Of a stretch of 64,000 nucleotides of DNA, positions 1 through 6,830 are shown in pieces. A program made the position numbers and the translations under genes. Every line of letters starts with the position of its first letter. Within the stretch, counting starts at the first letter, position 1. Source of the stretch: Acinetobacter vivianii. GTDB lineage: Bacteria > Pseudomonadota > Gammaproteobacteria > Pseudomonadales > Moraxellaceae. Where the stretch lies: NCBI RefSeq assembly GCF_014635885.1, contig NZ_BMDR01000011.1:31935-95934 (forward strand). Direction: 5' to 3'. The notes beneath the pieces were generated by a model. That model was not told the DNA's origin. It saw nothing but the letters and a program-made list of their open reading frames with translations, and did not search any database.

Positions 1-1
1 A

Positions 2-424
2 GAATTATGTGAAATCTTGAAAGAGCAGGGTGTAAAAGTTCGCTTTGCGATTCACCCAGTTGCGGGCCGTATGCCTGGTCACATGAACGTATTGTTGGCA
101 GAAGCAGATGTTGCGTATGAAGACATCTTGGAAATGGATGAGATCAACTCAGACTTCCCTGCAACAGACGTGGTACTTGTGATTGGAGCGAACGACGTTG
201 TTAACCCAGCAGCGAAAGATGATCCAAGTTCACCAATTTATGGTATGCCGATCCTTGAAGCGCATAAAGCACGTACCATCATGGTGATCAAACGCTCTAT
301 GGCGACAGGTTATGCTGGCCTAGACAATGACTTGTTCTACAATGAAAAAACCATGATGATCTTTGGTGATGCCAAGAAAGTTGTGGAAGATATGACGAAA
401 GCAATTAATGGTGGCGGGCACTAA
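2..424 (+). CDS. pntB: NAD(P) transhydrogenase subunit beta, C-terminal part (partial)
   Basis: The reading frame enters from the left edge, so only the last ~140 residues are present. PntB is the inner-membrane beta subunit of proton-translocating transhydrogenase, which moves hydride between NADH and NADP+. The part seen is the cytoplasmic NADP(H)-binding domain III: the stretches around IHPVAGRMPGHMN and VIGANDVVNPAA are its signature nucleotide-binding segments, followed by MPILEAHKA and VIKRSM. It ends at a normal stop and is followed directly by a hairpin terminator. The start and membrane domain lie outside the window. The domain assignment is secure. Confidence 0.95.
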   Translation, partial: ELCEILKEQGVKVRFAIHPVAGRMPGHMNVLLAEADVAYEDILEMDEINSDFPATDVVLVIGANDVVNPAAKDDPSSPIYGMPILEAHKARTIMVIKRSMATGYAGLDNDLFYNEKTMMIFGDAKKVVEDMTKAINGGGH

Positions 425-444
425 TCCGCTTCACTCAAGATTGT

Positions 445-470
445 AAAAGCCACCTTAGGGTGGCTTTTTT
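445..470. terminator. Bidirectional terminator between pntB and the SDR gene
   Basis: A GCCACC/GGTGGC stem with a four-base loop is flanked by an A run on the left and six T on the right, between convergent genes. It can serve both strands. Confidence 0.8.
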
Positions 471-488
471 ATTTGAAGTTATTTTTGT

Positions 489-1310
489 TTAAATAAACTT
501 TTCAACAAGATTCATGGACTGTTGATAGAGGTCACATGCCAGTTGCTGATTTTTGGCATGTGAAGATTTCCAGTCAGGCATATGCGCACTGACATATTCT
601 CCATTGCGTTTTGCCCATTCATCTCCAATCGCCATTTGAGTAATCAGTTTTGCAGGAACAGAGGCGGGTACTAAGCCGAGTTTCATTGCAGCATAAACAG
701 GTTTAGGTAGGTCGCGATAAATATTGGAAGCGACACCCCCGGGGTGTAGCGCATTATTGGTGATTGAGCTATCTGCCAGTTGTTCTGCGAGGGCATTACT
801 CAGCAGTAAATTCGCGAGTTTGGATTGTCCATAATAAAACAAGGGGTTGTAAAAACCTTCTGCGCGGAATTTATTCGGTTTGATTGAGCCTGCCCAATGT
901 GCAATCGAGGCTAAGTGGACAATCCGTGCTTGAGGAGATTGTTTTAAAACAGGAAGCAGTTTTTGCGTCAATAAAAAATGACCCAGATAGTTGACGCCAA
1001 ATTGTTGCTCGAAGCCATCGGCTGTCAGCTGTTTAGTCTTGGCAAATAAGCCCGCATTATTGATCAACACATCCAGCTTGCCGTAACGATCTGCGATTTC
1101 ATCGGCTGCTTTTCTGGTAAGTTCAAGGCTGTTGAGGTCGAGGGGGATAAGATCGACTTGTCCTTGGTCGAGTGCGCGTAACTTGCTTTGTGCTTCTTGC
1201 GCCTTTTGTGGGTTTCTGCATGCGAGAATCACGTGTTGCCCTTGTTTAACCAACTGTTCTGCCGTGGCAAAACCAATGCCAGTATTGGCGCCTGTAATCA
1301 GTATTTTCAC
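489..1310 (-). CDS. Short-chain dehydrogenase/reductase (retinol-dehydrogenase-like)
   Basis: Classical SDR oxidoreductase with a Rossmann fold. The N-terminal cofactor motif is TGANTGIG, followed by the NNAG motif (LINNAGLFAK), and the catalytic Tyr/Lys are in YYGQSKLAN. The sequence resembles the RDH/WWOX-like branch acting on alcohols or ketones; the substrate cannot be told. An upstream in-frame start at 1388 exists, but the family starts just before the TGxxxGxG motif. A GTG at 1310 is preceded at good distance by a GGAGTACAGGAA ribosome-binding region, giving 273 residues, so I prefer it. The gene stands alone and converges on pntB. Confidence 0.85.
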   Translation of the reverse strand: MKILITGANTGIGFATAEQLVKQGQHVILACRNPQKAQEAQSKLRALDQGQVDLIPLDLNSLELTRKAADEIADRYGKLDVLINNAGLFAKTKQLTADGFEQQFGVNYLGHFLLTQKLLPVLKQSPQARIVHLASIAHWAGSIKPNKFRAEGFYNPLFYYGQSKLANLLLSNALAEQLADSSITNNALHPGGVASNIYRDLPKPVYAAMKLGLVPASVPAKLITQMAIGDEWAKRNGEYVSAHMPDWKSSHAKNQQLACDLYQQSMNLVEKFI

Positions 1311-1491
1311 TTCCTGTACTCCAGTTATGCTATTTCTTAGTGGGATTGCAAGAATCTGTATAGTGCTAGAATTTTGACAATTTGTCATGTCAAAATTAGT
1401 TGTGGGTGATAACTGGTATTTGCTGGTCCTTAAGATGGCAAAGATATTGTTTTTTGGGATTATATTTTTTGATGAGTTTCAGAATTGAACG

Positions 1492-2112
1492 TTAATCGAA
1501 ATAAGTGCTCTCAGGTAGTTCTTGTAGTAACTCAAAAAATTGGTGGATTTGTGTTTCTGTAACACGAGCTGTCGAAATAGGAGGTAATTCATTTCTACCA
1601 AAGAATCCAACTTCAGATGTTTCAATACTTGGTTTTAACTCACCTCCAATGAGTTCACACCAAAAGAAAGCCTTATACACATGTAAAAACATGGCTGGAT
1701 GAGGATGTTTTCTTCGATCTGTGAGTGCCAGTAATCTAGTTGCTTTTACTTCTAAACCAGTTTCTTCTAAGACTTCTTTTTCAGCATTCTCGGCTGCTGA
1801 ATAGCCAATATCAGCCCAGCCGCCTGGAATAGACCATAAGCCATCTTGTGTTTCTTTGGCTAATAAGAGTTTATTGTCTTTAAATACAACTGCACGTACA
1901 TCTATTTTAGGTGTTGCATATCCGACATCTTGAAGCACATCTGCAATAAAGTCTTGAGTGTCAATTTCTTTTAAATCAATTAACGTGCAGACATAACTGA
2001 TAATTTGGTCATAACGTTCTTTGTCATAGACATCTTTTGAGTAGTACAAACCTGTTTGTGCGAGTCCAGTAATTTTGTTGAGTGTTTCAATCCATTCAGT
2101 TGAATCTTTCAT
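1492..2112 (-). CDS. NUDIX hydrolase with N-terminal helical domain (PF12535-like)
   Basis: A 206-residue hydrolase of nucleoside diphosphates linked to another moiety. Residues 1-65 are a helical N-terminal domain typical of the family known for ADP-ribose or CDP-choline pyrophosphatase activity. The NUDIX fold follows, with the box running from PGGWADIGYS to EKEVLEETGLE. The metal-binding core (EVLEETG) is intact, but the first Glu of the textbook box is Tyr and the Arg is Lys; both are usual in this subfamily as I recall it. The exact substrate is unknown. A sigma70-like promoter lies just upstream on the same strand. Confidence 0.85.
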   Translation of the reverse strand: MKDSTEWIETLNKITGLAQTGLYYSKDVYDKERYDQIISYVCTLIDLKEIDTQDFIADVLQDVGYATPKIDVRAVVFKDNKLLLAKETQDGLWSIPGGWADIGYSAAENAEKEVLEETGLEVKATRLLALTDRRKHPHPAMFLHVYKAFFWCELIGGELKPSIETSEVGFFGRNELPPISTARVTETQIHQFFELLQELPESTYFD

Positions 2113-2146
2113 ATTGTTTTAGATTTAATGGGTGATGGGTGTATTT

Positions 2147-2174
2147 ATACTAGCATTGTTGTGTTGATTGGCAA
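2147..2174 (-). promoter_or_regulatory. Putative sigma70 promoter of the NUDIX gene
   Basis: Read on the minus strand: TTGCCA, a 16-base spacer, then TAGTAT, about 35 bases before the ATG at 2112. Matched by eye only. Confidence 0.4.
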
Positions 2175-2246
2175 TCAGAAGAAAGATTTGTGAAGCTGGA
2201 GAAGGGAATAATAAAGACTGTGTGAAAGAGATTCTCGTGGGGGATC

Positions 2247-2334
2247 TAAATATAAAAAAAGCGACCGATTCGGTCGCTTTTTTGGAGAGCTTTACGCTAC
2301 AGATCTGGGTGCGCGCCATAAGCTTTCTAGGCCA
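2247..2334. repeat. Direct repeat, copy 1: duplicated rsfS 3' end plus terminator
   Basis: About 88 bases match positions 3730-3816 with four substitutions and a one-base difference in an A run. Read on the minus strand, this copy still encodes LESLWRAPRSVA and a stop in the RsfS frame (the real gene has LESLWRAPESVA). It is followed by the same GCGACC/GGTCGC hairpin (2261-2277) with a T run on each strand. It therefore holds a severed rsfS tail and works as a bidirectional terminator. Together with copy 2 it brackets one AT-rich gene. Confidence 0.9.
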
Positions 2335-2460
2335 GAAGCTAAACATGATTATTACTATGCGGGTTAAAATTGATGAAATTCGTTTTCATTAACTTTCTAT
2401 TTATTTATAAAACAGCTTTAATATCTTGCAGTGATAATTTTATAAAATGTTTTGAATATA

Positions 2461-3732
2461 ATGACTCCAGATAAGTTACAGAAGTATATTAACCAGCTTT
2501 ATTGGTATGATGGATACGAGCGTGAAGCTGCCTTGAAACACTTAAAGGGGTGTTTTGAACCAATCTTATTTCCGCATTTGTTGCGCAAATTAAGCGATTA
2601 TGTACCTATTAACCGAAAACTAGCAGCTCAACATTTATTGAGATGGGTTGACCGGCCTGAATGTATAGATCTTTGTCTTGATTACTTTCTTGATATTTAT
2701 GCGATTCAAAAAAGAATTCGTATCGTGGGTGAGATTGAAGATATATTGATGAGGAAAATATCCCAGAATTTGGATAAGGTAAAACCTGTATTACGTTTTA
2801 AGCAAGGAAAACTCAGTCGAACGCTTTATCACTATCTTTTAGATAAAAAATTACTTTCGGAGCTTGAGCTGGTAGAGATAGCACAATTCGCCAATGATCA
2901 AGGAATTCGTAAATACTGGATTTCTTTTGTTGTGAAGCAAGATGTTGCATTCATAAAGCAGCAGCTAATAAAAACGCAATACGCTGATGTTAAAAAAGCA
3001 ATTTTATATGAATTGCAACAACGGGGTGAGTTGGATGAAGTTATTCTACTTCAAGCACTGAATAGTCAGTATTTATCAATCATCGATATTGCTATTTTTG
3101 AGTTAAAACAACGGAATTTTGATTTTTCTAAATACTTTGAAAAGTTCTTAATCCCTTCTTCTTTAACTGAACAAAAAGTTAGACTCGGGTTGATGCAAAT
3201 GTTGTTATTAAAATGGGATAAGCAGGACTTTTATTCTTTGATTAAGTTTTTAAATCAACCTTCTGTTTTATTTGTTGTTTTATATAAGACGATGAAGTTG
3301 GAATATTTTGATTTAAATGAAGTTGTGAAAGTGCTGGAAGAAAAACAACTAAGATTACCTTTTTATTTGTTGAGAAAATTTATTTTACTTGAACGTATTC
3401 AACCTAGACAGCTTGATAATCTTTATCAATTCAGTAATGAGCAGCTTGGTATAGCTCAACGTTTAGAGGCTTACGATCATTTTTCTTTTTGGAATAAGTT
3501 TGATTGGCTTATCTGCCTATGGAAATATGGTCATACCAACAGAGAAAAACAGATTCTAGTAGAAAAGGTTAAGGAATTATTAAGTGAGGTCCAGTATCAG
3601 TACTATAAGCCAATTTGGACGAATGAAGAGAAATCGGAGCGGGCTGCTTTATTTGCTACCTTTTGTCAGGTTTTTAATCTCACAGAACAATATCAAGTGG
3701 AATGTGAAAAAGTTCAGGAGTTACTTACTTAA
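2461..3732 (+). CDS. Hypothetical protein, all-helical (HEAT/alpha-solenoid-like)
   Basis: I do not recognise this protein. It has ~423 residues, is soluble, and has no signal peptide or membrane segment. It is built of repeated amphipathic helices rich in Leu, Gln and Lys (for example HLLRKLSDYV, AAQHLLRWVD, AILYELQQRG, AIFELKQRN), which suggests a HEAT-like solenoid that binds other macromolecules; this is inference. A TTG at 2452 is a possible earlier start, but ATG 2461 is simpler, and neither has a strong ribosome-binding site. The gene is visibly more AT-rich than its neighbours, opposes the genes on both sides, and lies between two copies of the rsfS 3' end. Its TAA stop coincides with the first bases of copy 2. 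It is probably acquired. Confidence 0.75.
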   Translation: MTPDKLQKYINQLYWYDGYEREAALKHLKGCFEPILFPHLLRKLSDYVPINRKLAAQHLLRWVDRPECIDLCLDYFLDIYAIQKRIRIVGEIEDILMRKISQNLDKVKPVLRFKQGKLSRTLYHYLLDKKLLSELELVEIAQFANDQGIRKYWISFVVKQDVAFIKQQLIKTQYADVKKAILYELQQRGELDEVILLQALNSQYLSIIDIAIFELKQRNFDFSKYFEKFLIPSSLTEQKVRLGLMQMLLLKWDKQDFYSLIKFLNQPSVLFVVLYKTMKLEYFDLNEVVKVLEEKQLRLPFYLLRKFILLERIQPRQLDNLYQFSNEQLGIAQRLEAYDHFSFWNKFDWLICLWKYGHTNREKQILVEKVKELLSEVQYQYYKPIWTNEEKSERAALFATFCQVFNLTEQYQVECEKVQELLT

Positions 3733-3816
3733 ATATAAAAAAGCGACCGATTCGGTCGCTTTTTTGGAGAGCTTTACGCTACAGATTCGGGTGCACGCCA
3801 TAAGCTTTCTAGGTCA
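3730..3816. repeat. Direct repeat, copy 2: native rsfS 3' end plus terminator
   Basis: This is the intact partner of the repeat at 2247-2334. It runs from the stop codon of the solenoid-like gene, through the GCGACC/GGTCGC hairpin (3743-3759, with T runs both ways), into the last 14 codons of rsfS. The hairpin terminates the two convergent genes. Confidence 0.9.
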
Positions 3817-4172
3817 TAGAACTTACGCGCGGTTGGTAACATCACATGTACCACAACGAAACCGAGATCGATTAAGATCCATTCAGCATCGCGTTCACCT
3901 TCGACACCGATTGGGCGGAAACCTGCTTTACGTGCTTCATCAGCAACATTATCTGCAAGGGCTTTAACATGACGAGTCGATGTACCGCTTGCAATTACAA
4001 TTGCATCGGCAACATTGCTGATCGTACTTACGTCAAGTTCAAGAATATCTTTGGCTTTTACATCAGTGAGAGCTTCATGTACAACTTTAAGGCAAGCCTG
4101 TACATCTTTGTTCGCTGTTTTGATTTTTAGGTCGTGAGAATTAGAAGCGCTGGGCGATGGTTCTAAATTCAT
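3774..4172 (-). CDS. rsfS: Ribosomal silencing factor RsfS
   Basis: A small factor (RsfS/YbeB/Iojap family) that binds protein L14 (uL14) of the 50S subunit and blocks subunit joining when nutrients are short. The family core is present: KAKDILELDVS, ADAIVIASGTSTRHVKALADNV, GVEGERDAEWILIDLGFVVVHVM and the C-terminal YDLESLW. Earlier in-frame starts exist at 4208 (TTG) and 4202 (ATG). The ATG at 4172 follows an AGGAAA site and gives 133 residues. The usual nadD neighbour is absent; the gene follows the hyi operon on the same strand. Its last codons are duplicated 1.5 kb away at 2247-2334. Confidence 0.93.
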   Translation of the reverse strand: MNLEPSPSASNSHDLKIKTANKDVQACLKVVHEALTDVKAKDILELDVSTISNVADAIVIASGTSTRHVKALADNVADEARKAGFRPIGVEGERDAEWILIDLGFVVVHVMLPTARKFYDLESLWRAPESVA

Positions 4173-4253
4173 AGAGGGTATATTTTCCTGACAATTGCTC
4201 ATTGTCAAATATACCGTTTTTCTCTAAAAAGTTCAAATTTTAGCAGTAACAGT

Positions 4254-5048
4254 TTATGTATTCACATCATTGGAAAAGTACTTCTTTTTCCATGCAAAAG
4301 ATTGATCTGACTGGGTTTTTGGTCGATATTCTGCCGCAATGAGACCTCGATAGTCACTTTGTAGCAACCAATCAAAGATCTGTTTATACGGGATATTTCC
4401 TGTATCTGGCTCATGGCGGCCAGGGCAGTCGGCAAATTGGATATGTCCAATCTGGTGTAGATTTTCTTGTAGCCCAGCTAAAACATCTTCACCCATCATC
4501 GCCATATGGTAGCAGTCATATTGCATTTTTAAGGCAGGGTGGTGGACGGCCTCCAGCATTTCCTGACCTTGTGCAATGTTCTGGATCAAAAAGCGTGGCA
4601 TATCGGTACCATTAATCATCTCAAAAACAGGCTCAATTCCTTGCTCGGTCAGCATGTGGCAAGCAAGCTTCAAGTTGCTGGCCAGTGTATTCAGGCAAGG
4701 CAACAGATCTGCATCCAGCGGTTGTTTTCCTGCCAGAATATTGACCCGCGGGACATTGAGTGCATTGGCATAACGAATTGCCAGTTCAAGTGCTTGATGG
4801 AATTCAATTTCACGGCCGGGAATCCCAGCTAGACCATTACCGCCTTGCATCAGGTCGCCAGCAGGAACATTGATCAGGCATAAAGAAAGATTATATTGTT
4901 CGAGTTGGGTGCGGATATCAATAATGTCTAATTCATAAGGAAATTGAATTTCAACCTGTTGAAATCCGTGTGCATGGGCTAAAGCAAAACGCTCAATTAA
5001 AGGGACTTCCGTAAAAATCATTGATAAATTGACTGCGAGATGGCTCAT
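4254..5048 (-). CDS. hyi: Hydroxypyruvate isomerase family protein (Hyi/OtnI-like)
   Basis: A TIM-barrel sugar-isomerase-like enzyme of 264 residues. Hyi interconverts hydroxypyruvate and tartronate semialdehyde; the related OtnI isomerises 2-oxo-tetronate. Visible family segments are the start (SHLAVNLSMIFTEVPLIERF), INVPAGDLMQGGNGLAG, the metal-binding Glu in FEMINGTDMP, YDCYHMAMMGED, FADCPGRHEPDTG and the C-terminal Glu in IAAEYRP. It lies 30 bp downstream of a GlxR-like reductase on the same strand, the classic tartronate-semialdehyde pairing, which supports Hyi over OtnI. Glyoxylate carboligase is not in the window. Confidence 0.82.
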   Translation of the reverse strand: MSHLAVNLSMIFTEVPLIERFALAHAHGFQQVEIQFPYELDIIDIRTQLEQYNLSLCLINVPAGDLMQGGNGLAGIPGREIEFHQALELAIRYANALNVPRVNILAGKQPLDADLLPCLNTLASNLKLACHMLTEQGIEPVFEMINGTDMPRFLIQNIAQGQEMLEAVHHPALKMQYDCYHMAMMGEDVLAGLQENLHQIGHIQFADCPGRHEPDTGNIPYKQIFDWLLQSDYRGLIAAEYRPKTQSDQSFAWKKKYFSNDVNT

Positions 5049-5078
5049 ATTCTGACTCCCTGAATCAATAGACCCTGT

Positions 5079-5945
5079 TTATTGTTCTATAACTTTGATA
5101 ATAGTAGCTAAATCCTTCTCGGCAAAGCCATTTTCTTGGTGGGCTTGTAACTGTAGTAGAGCTTTTTGTGCCACAGGTATCTTTAAGTTAAAACTTTGTG
5201 CGAGTTGTAGTGCATTGTTGAGGTCTTTTGACAAAGTTTGCACTTTCCATTGCACAGGTTCAAAGGTATCAGTCGCCATACGAGGGGCAAGAATCTGGAA
5301 CGGTTTTGAGTCGGCAAAGCCGCCTGCAAGGGCGGGCGCCAGTAGGGTGGTATCTACACCTGCCTGATCTGCCAGTGCCACCGCTTCAGCAATTAAAGTG
5401 CTGTTGGCAGCCACAATCAGTTGATTGCAAATCTTGGTGGCCTGACCTGTACCAGATTCACCCATACGGGTCACCCGCTGAGAAAGAACTTGATAAATTG
5501 GAGCAAGTTGCTGGATGGTTGCTGCATCTCCCCCTGCAAAAATGACTAAGCTTCCTTGTTCAGCGCCCATGGTTCCGCCTGATACGGGAGAGTCAATCCA
5601 TGTCACTCCCTGTTGCTGTGCTGCTTGTGCGAGGTTTAGCGTAGCGGCAACGGACAAACTGGAAAAATCAACAATGATTTGCTGCGCTTTTAAGTTAGGT
5701 TGAATCTGAGAAAAGACATTTTGAACTGCCTGATCATCTGCCAGACAAGTCAAAATGACGGGATAATTTTCAATTTCTTTCAATTCTAGACTTTGAGCAC
5801 CTTGTTGGATCAGTGCTTCACATGCATGTGGGCTACGGTTCCAGACTGCCACGCGATAACCTGCTTGCAGCAGCCTGCTCGCCATACGTGTCCCCATTAA
5901 ACCCATACCTAGAAATGCGATTGGTGTTTGTTGATTAACATGCAT
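5079..5945 (-). CDS. glxR: Tartronate semialdehyde reductase-like / 3-hydroxyacid dehydrogenase
   Basis: A member of the beta-hydroxyacid dehydrogenase family (GlxR, GarR, MmsB), 288 residues. It has the N-terminal dinucleotide motif FLGMGLMGTRMASRL, the substrate-binding DSPVSGGTMGAEQGSL, and the catalytic Lys in GTGQATKICNQLI. GlxR reduces tartronate semialdehyde to glycerate with NAD(P)H. The hyi gene downstream makes GlxR the best reading; 3-hydroxyisobutyrate dehydrogenase is the alternative. It is 21 bp after the crotonase gene, so the three are probably one operon. Confidence 0.78.
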   Translation of the reverse strand: MHVNQQTPIAFLGMGLMGTRMASRLLQAGYRVAVWNRSPHACEALIQQGAQSLELKEIENYPVILTCLADDQAVQNVFSQIQPNLKAQQIIVDFSSLSVAATLNLAQAAQQQGVTWIDSPVSGGTMGAEQGSLVIFAGGDAATIQQLAPIYQVLSQRVTRMGESGTGQATKICNQLIVAANSTLIAEAVALADQAGVDTTLLAPALAGGFADSKPFQILAPRMATDTFEPVQWKVQTLSKDLNNALQLAQSFNLKIPVAQKALLQLQAHQENGFAEKDLATIIKVIEQ

Positions 5946-5966
5946 GTGAATGTACTCTGGTTGTGC

Positions 5967-6755
5967 TTATTTATATTGACGAGGCAGGAACTCAACCTCT
6001 GGATTTTTGTCTTTCTTACGCGCAAGACTGCTATTTTTACCTAATAGTAGTTTAAGTTGCCAAAGCTTTTCTAGGCGTAATGCTTTTTCTGGCTGGTGTT
6101 CCATTGCATCCAGAACGCGTTTTGCTGCCATAATGGCATCTGGTGAACGCTGTAAAATCTCTTCTGCAATGAGATTTGCCTTTGCCAATGGATCATTGTC
6201 TAAATGTGTCACTAGACCAATTTCCTTGGCGTATTCAGCATCAAAGATACGCGCAGTCAAGGTAAGTTCTTTGGCAAGATCAACGCCAATCAGACCTTTG
6301 AGCGAACGGGTCAGTCCCATATCTGGGACGAGGCCCCAGCGACTTTCCATAATCGACATTTGAGTGGTTGGTGTTGCAATGCGAATGTCCGCTGCAAGTG
6401 CCAGTTGCATGCCCGCGCCAAAGCAATAGCCTTCAATAGCTGCAATCACAGGGATCGGCAGGTTCTGCCAGATTAAAAATGCTTTTTGAAACAGGCTTTG
6501 TCCTGGCTTGATCAATTCCCATGCTGCAAATGCTGTATTCTTCGGATTATTTAGATCAGACAGGTCGATGCCAGCACTAAATACATTGGCTTCACCCGTT
6601 AAGATGACACAACGGATTGAACGGTCTTTTTCAATTTTTTTTGCGGTTGCGACCAGTTCTTTTAGCAGGGCAAAGCTCATTGCATTGCGTTTGTCTGGTC
6701 GGTTTAAAGAAACGGTCGCAATTCCATTGTTCTTTTCAACGCGTAAAAGTGCCAT
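5967..6755 (-). CDS. Enoyl-CoA hydratase/isomerase (crotonase family)
   Basis: A crotonase-fold enzyme of 262 residues. The two oxyanion-hole segments are seen in FSAGIDLSDLNN and EGYCFGAGMQLALAADIRIA, and the C-terminal trimerisation helix region has SPDAIMAAKRVLDAM. An Asp in RWGLVPDMGLT at the second acid position resembles dienoyl-CoA isomerase-like members more than classic hydratases with two Glu, so isomerisation is possible. Residues after 245 form a basic tail (LARKKDKNPEVEFLPRQYK). It is the first gene of the operon with glxR and hyi; the CoA substrate is unknown. Confidence 0.82.
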   Translation of the reverse strand: MALLRVEKNNGIATVSLNRPDKRNAMSFALLKELVATAKKIEKDRSIRCVILTGEANVFSAGIDLSDLNNPKNTAFAAWELIKPGQSLFQKAFLIWQNLPIPVIAAIEGYCFGAGMQLALAADIRIATPTTQMSIMESRWGLVPDMGLTRSLKGLIGVDLAKELTLTARIFDAEYAKEIGLVTHLDNDPLAKANLIAEEILQRSPDAIMAAKRVLDAMEHQPEKALRLEKLWQLKLLLGKNSSLARKKDKNPEVEFLPRQYK

Positions 6756-6830
6756 CTGTCTTACTCTTATTGTGTTCGATGAGGCAGCATAGCATGAGTG
6801 TCAGAGTTGAAACATGACACCCCAGTCACG

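Noticed and set aside
2125..2346. Small open frame over the first direct repeat
   Set aside because: It crosses a terminator hairpin and a decayed rsfS tail in a different frame, with no family features.
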